A stretch of 64,000 nucleotides of DNA, taken from NCBI GenBank assembly GCA_027625915.1, contig JANTQA010000057.1:2542001-2606000 (forward strand), written 5' to 3'. Positions 22,601 through 32,926 of this stretch are shown here, one piece after another. The translations under genes were made by a program, and so were the position numbers. Position 1 is the stretch's first letter; each line of letters starts with the position of its first letter. The notes beneath the pieces are model-generated. The model worked only from the letters and a program-made list of their open reading frames with translations, ran no database searches and was not told the origin of the DNA. The DNA is from Anaeramoeba flamelloides (lineage: Eukaryota; Metamonada; Anaeramoebidae).

Positions 22601-23527
22601 TATGAAAAAATAAAGAAAAAAAAATTAAAAAATAAATTAAAAAACCTAATTTTTTGAAAAAAACCTCTTTTTCTCTCATCTCTAAATTTTATTAAACTTT
22701 ACTAGATCTGGAAAAAAAAATCTGAAAAACAATTAAAAGAACTGGAAGAAGACAAATTAGAAAAGGAAAAAGAAATCAAATCATTAAAAAAAGAATTAAA
22801 AATTATTAATTTCGAAATTGAAGCTGAGGAAGAAGATCTTTCTGGTGGATCTAATTTAAAGATTCAAAAACAATATGGAGATATTTTTTCATTTACCAAC
22901 GTTACAGAGCATTTAATTAATTCATCAACATTTTTAAAATATAATATATTTGAAAGTTTAAGTTTTTTAATTGATGCTCTTGGAATTGAAAACGATCAAA
23001 CGCTTCAATTTCAAAAAACTTTAGAACTTTTCCAACAAAACGAATTTAAAGTAATCATTTCCCCTTTCTTCTTTCCCCTTTTTTTTTTATTTTTATTTTT
23101 TATTTTATTGTTTCCCCTTTCCCTTCCCCCCCTTCTTGTTTTATTCTTCCTCAATTTTTTCATTATTTTTTGAATAAAAATTAAAATAAAAAATGAATTA
23201 AATTCTGAGAAATATTATGGAAATGAAAATAAAGTAAATCATTTTTTTTTATAGAGTAAAATTTTGAAGATTTATTTTCAAAAAAAAAAAGAATCAACAA
23301 AATCATGTAAAAATTAATAACTATTGAATACTTGAAGTATATTATTTTTGACAATTTAGCAAAAAAAATTGTCAAATCGATTTTAATTGTAAAATGATAA
23401 CAAAACCTATAAATTTACAAATATTATTTTACTTATTTTTAACTGTTCAATAAAGATATCTGGAAGTGAAATTACTCAAGAGAAAATAATATCTATTGCC
23501 AAAACTCTTCAAGCCAATTTCACATGA
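19693..23527 (+). CDS. Calponin-homology (CH) domain protein with coiled-coil segment, four exons
   Basis: Proposed exons: 19693-19890, 20061-20291, 22706-23050, 23456-23527, all joined in phase 0, giving about 281 residues and a TGA stop. Exons 1-2 encode a CH domain close to the plastin/fimbrin type: LLRFLNQQL, then NFDQDLKDCQVFSHLLYKL across the first splice, and ending KKEDLLSGNELEMVAFVGKL, which matches the plastin signature around P-x-D-v-v-x-G-N. This suggests actin or cytoskeleton binding. Exon 3 begins with a charged coiled coil (KEKEIKSLKKEL). Its end plus exon 4 (FESLSFLIDALGI..TLQFQKTLELF) resembles the second half of another CH-like helical fold. Donors are GTATGC, GTTTGA and GTAATC; acceptors AAAAAG, TACTAG, ATAAAG. 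The exon 1-2 join is strong. The join to exon 3 crosses a 2.4-kb intron and is less certain. A link to the RasGAP exon downstream is possible but not shown. Confidence 0.62.
21025..21495. repeat. Hairpin-family repeat inside intron 2 of the CH gene
   Basis: Two palindromes in a row. At about 21036-21105 and 21205-21290, TTTTCCAGAATTCAAAAGAA and its complement TTCTTTTAAATTCTGGAAAA face each other across about 20-25 nt. Further repeats such as TTTTCTTGAGGTTTTCTGTT and its complement follow to about 21415, and the copy ends near AAAAAACCTAATGGCAC at 21490. The entry GAGTGCCGTAGAGTGCCTAG at about 21188 and the exit GGCAC suggest short GTGCC inverted ends. No coding capacity. Confidence 0.75.
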
Positions 23528-24044
23528 ATGTAATAAGAAAATAAGACCAACAAAAAATCGAAAAAAGTCCATTTTACTAATGTTTAACAAATTAAAATTC
23601 AACCTTCGAAAAAATTGAACATGTTTAAATTCTGGTTTAATTCGGTGTTTTGAATTCTATTTGAAATCTAACATTTCATTCTACTTTTCGAACTACATTT
23701 TAAAATCAAGTAAAAACAAAAGTTAAAAAAAATATTCGGAAATGATAGATTTTACTTTCCTTTTTACAATTAAAAAATTATTTGAGAAATTTTTTTCCAT
23801 TTAACAATTTTTTTCTGGAATTGTTGATCTGAAGAAGTAATTAAAATATAGGATTACTTTACCATAATTTTTTTTTTCAATATTAATTTAAGAAATAAAT
23901 TTTGTTTCTGATAAAGAGTACCAAAAAAATTTATGAATATCAATTTTTTTTTGTTATTGGCCCTTTAAAGAATAAATAAGAAGAATAATACACATGCGAG
24001 AATAGTTGATATTTTTGTCAAGTAAATCAAACCAACCTAAACGT

Positions 24045-25598
24045 CATTTCAAAAATTTGGACACATACAAAATCAAATAGAAGCAAAAAAAACTTAATTT
24101 ATTATATTTTTGCAAAACATAATATTAAATCACGTTTAAATTTATTAGTATTAATGTTTTTAAAAGTAATAGTTTTTATCCAAATAAAATAAACAAATAT
24201 AAAATGAAAAAATAAAAACCGATGTGTCAAAAATAACGAAATAAGCGTAGAACAAAAAATTTTATTCGTAAATTTGTTGAAATTTTATTAACAATTATTG
24301 ATCAATCAAATGATAATATATCACCAACCAACCTTATTTGGTTTTTTCAATTTAACTGAACTCAACTTTAACCTTTTCTCAATCATTGTAAAAAAATTTC
24401 AGATCTAACGAAACAGATTACTTAACTAGAAAAAACGAAATGAAAACAAAACAGAAAAAAAGATATAAAATAAAAATATTTATAACATTTTATTATTTTT
24501 TTAGTTACGCATATCAAAATAATTTCAAGATCAATCAAAAAGGGATGGGTGTGTCCTTGTTTTTCATGAGAATTTGTAAAAAATTTAGAAAAAAAACTAT
24601 TTTTTTAAAAAAGAAAATCTAATTACAAGCAAAGCAACTCTGCACTGAAAAAACACAACTCCTTTTTTATTTTGTACAAAATGGAAAATAAACTAAATTC
24701 CAAAAATTTGGACACAGTTTAAACAATTAAAAGAATAATAATACTACACCTTTACATTCAATTTGGGAATAATTTTGATTTTTACAAACCATTTTAATCA
24801 TTTTTTGTCTTTTTTTCTGTTTTGTTTTCATTTCGTTTTTTCTAGTTACGTAATCTTTTCGTTGATCGGGAAATTTTTTTCTAAATGATTGAGAAAAGGT
24901 TAGTGTTGGGTTTGTTAAATAGAAAAATCCACGTACAATTAGTTGGTGGTATCTTATCATTTTATCAGTCAATAATTCTTTGTGCAATTTCAACAAATTT
25001 ACCAATGCATTTTTTTGACAAAATAAAACCTATCAATAAATTCACTTAAACCAGAAAATTTCAGGTCTCTCACAACAACTTATTTTAAACCTTTTTATTT
25101 TTTCCAATCTTCATTCTTTTCTTTCTATCATTTTTCACAACTTCTTCAAATTTACCAATACATTTTTTTTTTACTCTTTCTTGTTTTAGAAAACTAAATT
25201 AAGATTCAAATACTTCTGAGAATTTTTTCTATCTAGATACTCTTTGAATCAGAAGTCTCAAATTTTAGTCACGAATTTAGTCACGAAACAAGTCTCAAAT
25301 TGAGTCACTTCAAAATGTTCTCTTTCACAGATTCGATGTGTTTTCATCTGACCCTTAACAACAAATCCAATACATTTTTTTGTCTAACTCGTTTCATTAT
25401 TTTCGAAACACTGATTTTGATTTTTTCGTTTTATATTTTTTTATTTTATTTGGATAAAATTGGTTACTTATAAAAACATAAATACTAGATAACTTAAATG
25501 TAATTAAATATTATGTTTTGCAAACTATTATAAAGTGAGATTTTTTTTTGTCTCTTTTTGATTTAAGGTGTGTCCAAATTTTTTGGAATGGATTTACA
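24045..25598. mobile_element. Tc1/mariner-like TIR elements in inverted arrangement
   Basis: Three copies of one TIR are seen: TTCAAAAATTTGGACACA at about 24050, TTCCAAAAATTTGGACACA at about 24698, and the complement TGTGTCCAAATTTTTTGGAA at about 25569-25590. The stretch 24414-24470 is a near-perfect inverted copy of 24785-24868, sharing AGAAAAAACGAAATGAAAAC, so two related elements lie head to head. The minus-strand frame at 24727-25005 includes KKRQKMIKMVCKNQNYSQI, which resembles the helix-turn-helix start of a Tc1-type transposase; no DDE core is left. It lies between the CH gene and the RasGAP exon. Confidence 0.65.
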
Positions 25599-25845
25599 TA
25601 AGAAATTTTAAATAAATAAATTTTAATTTTCGAATTTCTTTTTTCAATTGATTGACTTTATTTTAAGAGAAGTAAACTTCTAATTTTTCCTTAAAGAAAA
25701 AATAAATAAATAATTTTTAAACCTAAAAAAGAGAGAAAATTTTCAATCGAGATAAGAAGTTTTCAGGTTTTTAGAAACATATAAATAAATTTTAAATGAA
25801 AAATTAAACCCTATAAGCCTGCAAATTACTTTTCGATAAAGAAAT

Positions 25846-25884
25846 ATATATATATATATATCTATATCTATCTATCTATCTATA

Positions 25885-25914
<30 letters not shown>
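25846..25914. repeat. TA / TATC microsatellite
   Basis: About 70 bp of TATATA changing to TATC repeats and back. It is followed at once by CGGGGTGCTAAATT, which shares CGGGGTGCTAA with the right end of the element at 31391-32890. It may therefore be the edge of another TA-inserted element, though no matching second end was found. Confidence 0.8.
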
Positions 25915-25915
<1 letters not shown>

Positions 25916-26397
25916 GGGGTGCTAAATTAAAGAGAGGAAGGAAATTGCTTTTTTCAAATAGGAATAGAATTATTTTAAATTTCAATAACCAATGATTATT
26001 CTCAAATGGGTGCTCTGATGATTATTAAAACAATCTAACTGTTCAATTTTTTTTTTTATTTATTTCAGTTCAACATAAAAAATACAAAATAAAAAAATAT
26101 TGATAGTGCAACAAAAGACATATCCCTAAACTCAAAACCAAAAAATACAAAATACAAAAAATTCTCATAAAATAAATTTAAATTTTTTGATCAAATAACT
26201 TTTTCTTATCTTTGATAACCATATTTCATATATTTAATTAAATAATAACCAATTTTTCCAAATATATTTTTTTAAAAAAAAAAATAAATAAATAAACAAA
26301 TAAAAAATTATATTATTTTTCTAAAAATAAAAATTATGAATAAATAAAAAGGAATTTGTTGTTTGGAAAACTGAAATCTTTTTTTTAAATGGGTTAG

Positions 26398-28322
26398 TAA
26401 AAATCATTCGGTCACATGTTCAAGAAAAATTCACCAGCCATGTAAGGAATTTAATTAATATTGAAATAAGCAATTTTAAAGCGACCAATGAAAAAGAATT
26501 GGAACATTTTTTTTCAAGGATATTGGAAATATTAAAAGAAAACAAAATATATATTATGGAGATTAATCCTGTCTATAAATCTGTATCAACATTATTTGAT
26601 CAATTTTTGTTTATTTCCTTATTCCGAACTCAAATTACGAACAGGATTACTGATTTATTATTTGATCATTCTGTCTTAATTGAATCTCCAAAGCAGCAGC
26701 TTACTAAAACAAACCTCTGGGTGCAATTACATAAAATCACGAATAAAATCATGCCAGGAATGATCAGAGACACAACTTTAATTGAAACGATTTCATTATT
26801 TTTCAAGCAATTGGGATTTAATGATCATAGGCCAATGGCAGAACAGTTGGTAAAAAAATCCAAAAAAATTGCATTTGGAAAAGCCATTCGGGTAATTTTA
26901 ACAAATATTTTGAGTGAAAAATCCAATAAAGAATTAAAAACCTTTTTAAATTCAAACAAAAATGAGTTTGATGAAACTCTATTCGATAATTGCTATGAAA
27001 TAATGAAACCATATCTAGAAAAATCTGATTTTGACTTTTTATGTAAAGCCATTGATCCAAAAATCTGCCGAGAGACATCCAAAAAGATGGCAAATGCCCT
27101 ATTTTATTTGTTTGACTTTTTTGGATTTTCCTTACCATTAGTTCAACTTTGCATTAGATATGAAATATTATCGAATAAGGATAAGGAAAGCAAAGCAAAT
27201 TTATTTAAACAAAACGACATGAGCAGCTTATTATCATCAATATTCGTACAAATCCATGGCCAGAGGCATCTAATTAAAATTTTATCAAAGCCAGTGAATG
27301 GAGCCATCAATGACTATAAAGAGAATTATTCCAATAAGCAAAATAAAGACAATTCCATAAATACTCAATTTCTGAAGGAGCATTTCCATAAGCTGGTTGA
27401 CGCGGTGCTTGATACAAATGAAAAATTGCCGATTGAAATTAAATTAATTTGCTATTATTATCAAATTGAACTTGAGCAACAATACCCCGGGCTCTTTATT
27501 GCCGCCGTTGGCAGCTTTCTATTTTTGCGATATATTTGCCCCGCAATAGTCTCTCCTGAAAACCATAACATTGTTAAGAAGCAATCCGTATCAAATGTTA
27601 CCAGAAGAATTTTAATCAATCTTTCCCAAGTAATCCAGAAATTCGCATTGGAGCTGAAATTTAACGAATCAACAAGAAAGCAGTTATCGTTATTAAACCC
27701 CGAAATTGAAAAGAAATCACAGGCTAGAAATGCCTTTTATCAGAAAACAGCCAATATAGGATCACTCGTGCCCAAAACCTTCTATAAGCCCTTCTCCAAA
27801 AGAATTGATTTCAAATTGGACAAGCCAATCGAACAGATCAGCGCTCATTTCTTTTTATCACAATTCGATGCCTCCAAATTTTTCCAACCCAAAAAATTGG
27901 CCTTGGAATTCCTGATCCAAATCCAAAAATTTAAATCCAGATATTATGGGGAAACAAACGAACAGACAGAAGAGCAACAATTCGACCAATTCTTTGGTCA
28001 ATTCGGGTCAGAATATCTTCAAAGCTTGACAGAAAAGGTGAAGAAATTCTCTAAATTAATAGAGAATTTACATTCAGAACTCACACCAATCAAAAAAATC
28101 GCAGAGGGGAAACAAACTACAACACAAATTCAAAAAATTGACCAATCTTCAGTAAACAATCAATCAAACAAATCGAGTGCTCAAACAGAAAATGCTAATT
28201 CAAAAAACTCAAAGACAAGAAATGATCGGACTTATTCAACTGGAATAATAGCACAGGCTCAAAATACTAAAAAAAAGGGTTTCAAGTCGAGATTTAAAAG
28301 AAAGGGGAAAAATGAAAAATAA
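26398..28322 (+). CDS. RasGAP domain protein, arginine finger replaced by lysine (5' incomplete)
   Basis: The open frame runs from a likely acceptor (GGGTTAG, exon from 26398 with two bases of a split codon) to TAA at 28320-28322, about 641 codons. The RasGAP fold is shown by FLFLRYICPAIVSPENHNI (about 27515-27570), the family's FLRxxxPAIxxPE signature; its conserved R (27528-27530) stabilises the finger loop in known RasGAPs. The finger-loop block LFKQNDMSSLL at 27201 has K (27207-27209) where active GAPs have R. About 230 residues of unrecognised helical sequence precede it. A C-terminal helical region follows, then a Ser/Asn/Gln-rich linker and a basic tail (KKKGFKSRFKRKGK) that could bind membrane or acidic partners. 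The first ATG in frame is 26556, but coding-like sequence continues upstream of it, so at least one 5' exon is missing. Activity may be low or scaffold-like, as in IQGAPs. Confidence 0.85.
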
Positions 28323-29542
28323 TAGATTGTGTGATTTTTCTTTTTTTTTTTTTCTTTTTTCGTTTTTTTTTTAAAAAAAACTTGCTGCTTGGTCGTGTTT
28401 TTCTTTAATTTCCTTTTTTTCCCACCTTCTCTCTCTTTTTTTTACTTTTTTCCAAAAAGCATTTTTACTTTAAATTCAACAAATATTGATTAAAATAAGA
28501 ATGGTATTTTTTTTTTTTAGAATTGAAATTTTGAATTAATTGAAAAGAAAAAAATTCCTTTTTTTTTAATATTAAACATAATTTATCAGTATCTTTGAAA
28601 AGGAAATATGAAATATTTCTAATATTTAAATTTCTGATTTTTTTTTACATTTTTATTGATGTACCTCAAAAAAATATACGTTTTTCTTTTCCTTTTTTTT
28701 TTTTTTCAAGTTATTTTCAAATGGTTTATTTTGTAGTTATTTTGAGTTAAATTTAATTTTATTTAGTGAAAAAATATTACTTTTCATAACAAGGCTCATT
28801 TTTTCGAAATTATTAACAAATTTTTAATTCAAATTTCAAAGGATTTAAGATATTATTTGTATTTTAATAATTATACCTTTACAAATTTATTTAAAATAAA
28901 AGTTTCTAGGGTTTAATTTAACTATTCTTGATTCTTAATTACCTTATTAAAGTTTAAATTTTTGTATTTTTTTTTTCATAAAATTAATTTTTTATTTGTT
29001 CAAGTATGGCAGTAAAAATAATTTATGTTGATGGAGTTTCACGGAAAGGACAATTTTACTCTTGCTTTATTTAGTTTTTTCTGATGGAGAAATTAACATA
29101 TTAATTCAGAATTGGTTACAACATAAATGCAGGTTTGATTCTATATCTCGAATTAAAGTAAATGGTTGAAAAATAGTAATTTCTTTTTTTAATAAAATTT
29201 CATTAGCGTACCAAATTAGAATAAAATGATTTTTTCTCAAAATTGAAGTAAATTTTCTATTCCATAATTAAAAAAATAAATTATTTTAAATAATATCTAT
29301 ACATACCCTTTCAACAAATACAATTTATCCATTACAATTAGTCCGCTTAAACAAATAATAATTCATTCATTCCTTTATTTATTTATTTTTTCTTCAACAA
29401 AGGAATTTGTAATTACTCTTATTTGTTTGAAAATTTTTCCCTATTTTTACAAAAAAACGCATTTTATTTTTTCAATAACTATTTAATTCTTATTCACAAT
29501 TATTTTAAAGACCTCTTTTTTTGTTCATATGTTGTTCGTCTT
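28323..29542. other. Intergenic stretch, nothing recognised
   Basis: AT-rich with long T runs just after the RasGAP stop codon, presumably including its 3' end. No open frame, RNA gene or paired repeat was identified. Confidence 0.5.
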
Positions 29543-30751
29543 TGGGATATTTACAAAAAAGTATGGCAATAGTATTATAAAATACATTTTTTAAACTTAA
29601 TCTTCAAAAAAAGTATATAAATATACAAAATAATTAAATACATTTATTGGGTATATTATTAATTTTCAAAATTGGTCAAATTGAATTTTTTTCATATTTT
29701 TAAAGAGTTTCTTGATATTTTATTATTATGAATATGAAAGTTTTTAATGGTTTTTTATTATTGTGAGTGGAAAAATCGAAAAGATTATTTTGTGATTGGT
29801 TGTATTTTATAACTTAAATAGTTGAATATTCAAAATCTCGAAATTATCGATACTAAATATTTTCATAAATTTGTTCGAAAATCAATTTTAACATAAAGTT
29901 TGATTGGAAAAATTTTACTCCTTAAAACAAGTTTCCAAAGTCTAATTGGTCTCTTAAGTATTTGTTTTCTCAAAATTCTTGCCAAAATTTTCTAGAATAC
30001 CTTCCAAACATCCAAACCACCCAGGCATACTCTAAACTACCCTAACATACCTTAACCTACCCATAAAGGATTTTGTTTTAAATGCATTCAGTCAACATAT
30101 CTTTTTATGGAATTGATTATTTTGAAAAAAAAATGAGAATTTGACCAATTTTGAGATTATAACAAATTTGAAATTTAATAATTTTCCCCATTTATTGATT
30201 CTTAGTTATAATTAAATTTGTTTGTTAGTATGAAATTACTTAAATAAAAGATATTTAATTTTCTGATCTCGATTTGATCTGATATTTTTTATGAGTGAAA
30301 ATTGGTGTTTATTATTTTCTTTTTGATTAAAAAAAAGGTTTCCATAAATTCTTGATTCTTAAAAATTATTAAATAGAATTGAATAACATATAACTATATT
30401 TTTTTGTTTGAAATATTATTAGTGACATTTTCAGATTTCCAGTTATTTATTAAAATTGACTATAGATCGTGTTCTACAAAAAAGTGTTATTTTTTTTCTT
30501 TATTTTTTGGAAATATTTCCAATTACTGTATCTTGAAATAAATGGCTTAGTATCATTATATATTTCTTGCTATTTTTTATTTTGATTTTTTTGTAAATAT
30601 TTCCTGGAACATATTTTGAAATAAATATATAAGTTTTTGATTCAATCCGTATTAATATTAAACTTAATATGATATTCTCAATAAACAAATATCTTCACTA
30701 ACAATGATAATTTTTTCTGAAAGATTAAAAAAAAAATCCCAACTTTTTTGG

Positions 30752-30760
<9 letters not shown>
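29543..30760. mobile_element. TIR element, family A copy 1 (non-autonomous)
   Basis: The left end GGGATATTTACAAAAAAGTA and right end ACTTTTTTGGAAATACCTTA are imperfect inverted repeats. They match the ends of the element at 40951-41542. The two also share interior sequence, for example ATTTTCTGATCTCGATT and TGATATTTTTTATGAGT near 30255-30295 and 41130-41160. No transposase is recognised. The right end abuts a TA microsatellite. Confidence 0.65.

Positions 30761-30782
<22 letters not shown>
30761..30782. repeat. TA microsatellite between two transposons
   Basis: An uninterrupted (TA)n run. It separates the right end of family A copy 1 from the left end of family B copy 1. Confidence 0.85.
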
Positions 30783-30783
<1 letters not shown>

Positions 30784-31360
30784 AACTCTTTTTCAGTCAA
30801 AGGGGCACAGTTCTATTGAAAAAATAGAATATATTCTATGATTTAATTCAATATTCTTCTGAAACTAAATTTCAATTTTGAGATCAAAATCATTTTTTCT
30901 CATTTTGTAATATTTTTTTTTGTATTTTGCTTTTTGATTTTTTTTTTTTTTTTTTTTTTTTGCTTACATTTTTTCTTCTTTTCTTTTTTATTTTTTATAA
31001 AATTAAATTTAAAAAAAAAATGTTTGATACTCCAAATTAATATTCAGTATAGTTAGTTTTTGTAAGTTCTTTTACAATTTATACATTTATAAGTGAAAAA
31101 TATCATTATCAACAATTTAAATTTCGTAAAGAAATTGAGTATTTTGCACTAAGTCGTTCCAATGAAAAGGGCCGAAAAAATTTTTTAACATTTTTTTTTT
31201 TTTATTAAAAATTTATGGTTTTTTCAGGCTTTTCTTTTATGATTATTGACCCTAGTCCAAATTTTATTATTTCTTGTATTTCTAAATAATCTAATTTTGG
31301 TTGATTCTTAAAAATAAAGTGACTTTTTCATTTTTGGTTGTGCTCCTTTGAGTGAAATGG

Positions 31361-31366
<6 letters not shown>
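30783..31366. mobile_element. TIR element, family B copy 1
   Basis: 584 bp. The left end AAACTCTTTTTCAGTCAAAG is followed by GGGGCACAG; the right end TTTGAGTGAAATGGAGTTTA is its imperfect complement. Both edges meet TA repeats, fitting insertion at TA. The same ends bound the element at 60916-61623. The interior has long A and T runs and no coding frame. Confidence 0.8.

Positions 31367-31390
<24 letters not shown>
31367..31390. repeat. TA microsatellite between two transposons
   Basis: A (TA)n run joining the right end of family B copy 1 directly to the left end of family C. Confidence 0.85.
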
Positions 31391-31396
<6 letters not shown>

Positions 31397-32884
31397 AGCA
31401 CCCGAAATAACCTAAAAACATTTCAAACAAAAATTTAAATTTGAAATGTTATCAAAGGATAATAAGATATAGAATTTATAAACAATTATCTTAGAAAGAA
31501 AATTTTATAATTAAAAATTGTATAGTTACTTAAAATAAAAAAAATAAATTGAAAAAAAATTTTCAACATTTGAAATATTTTTTTTTTTTTAGTGATTTTA
31601 TTATTTTTCCAAATTTTTTCAAAATAAATTTTTTTTTTTTTTTTGAAAAGTTTGTCTAGACATCAAAAACCTCTTAGTTTTAACATTTAAAACACATCAT
31701 ACTTTACTGGAAATTTTTTTGGGGGACTTTGCACCCCAAAATTGCCTAAAATGCTTGATTAAATAATTTATTCATTATAAAAGTTATTATAACATCACAT
31801 AGAAAATTTGTTTTATCTATTAATTACGATTCAATATCAATATCTATATTAGATTCTAAATAATTTAAAAATAAAAAAAAATTAAAATTAAATTAGAAAA
31901 AAAAATAATATTTTTTTTCATTGCAAAATTTTAAATTTTTTCAAGAAGATTTTTTTTCAATTTTAAATGATTTGGCCAATAGTTCGAGTCAGATTAATAA
32001 TTGATTTTTTTTTTTATTTTTTTACAATTTTTTAATTTTTGACTTTTTAAAATCTAGACATAAAATAAACAATATTGTTGAATTAGAGACCATATATCAG
32101 AACTTATTTAACAAGATCTGGATTAATTTATTAAGGAAAAATCCAAATATTGCAAATATATTATTCAAATTTTTTACTAATAACAAAATGCAATAAAAAA
32201 AATTGGTTTCGGAGATTATTTTATTATATTGGAATAATATTTAAGAGTTAAATTTTATTTTATTTTAAATTTAGGTATAAATATTTTATCGATTAAAAAG
32301 TAATTTATATTTGTTTTATTCCAATTTATTAAATTGAAATTATTTTACAATTTTTTTTTTTTTTTTTTTTGATTTTCAAGTAATTTCTATTGCTTAAATA
32401 AAAGTTTTAGAATAGTAATCATATTAAAAATTTAATTTTGGCCTAACGAAATGAATTTCATTTTTCTCTTGATGGGATATTTACTGAAATTTTTTCTAAA
32501 AAAAAAAAAAATTAAATTTCAAAGTAATTTATTTTTTTATTTATTTTTTTTATCATAAAATTAGCAAAAAATTTTTGGTGGTTATTATTAATAAATTAAT
32601 GTTTTGAGTTTTGAATTACTATTAATGTAATAAAATTTCCGATTTAAAAAAAATAAAATAAAAATAAAAATCTTTAAAAAAAATGTAAAATGAATAATTA
32701 TTATTTTTTTTCAATTTCAAAAAAAAAATCAATAACTTAACTACTTTATCTTTGAACTATTTTGACTTTTTATTATAATTCAAATCTGGATTAAAGACAA
32801 ATAAGAAAATTAATATATTAGTAGATCAATTATTTTAAATCTAATTTAAAAAACTTGATGAAATTTAGGAAAATCCGGGGTGCT

Positions 32885-32890
<6 letters not shown>
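31391..32890. mobile_element. TIR element, family C
   Basis: 1500 bp. The left end TCCCTTAGCACCCGAAATAA and the right end CCGGGGTGCTAAGGGA form an inverted repeat whose outer 13 bases match exactly. TA repeats flank both sides. No transposase recognised; the interior is low-complexity AT-rich. CGGGGTGCTAA also occurs next to the microsatellite at 25916. Confidence 0.75.

Positions 32891-32924
<34 letters not shown>
32891..32924. repeat. TA microsatellite
   Basis: A (TA)n run directly at the right end of family C, the last link of the alternating transposon/microsatellite chain. Confidence 0.85.

Positions 32925-32926
<2 letters not shown>

Noticed and set aside
23181-23375. 64-residue minus-strand frame
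   Set aside because: Lies inside a short intron of the CH gene and has AT-driven Phe/Ile/Tyr composition.
25916-25940. Second family C element starting CGGGGTGCTAA
   Set aside because: Only about 11 bases match the family C end, the direction relative to the microsatellite is opposite, and no partner end was found.
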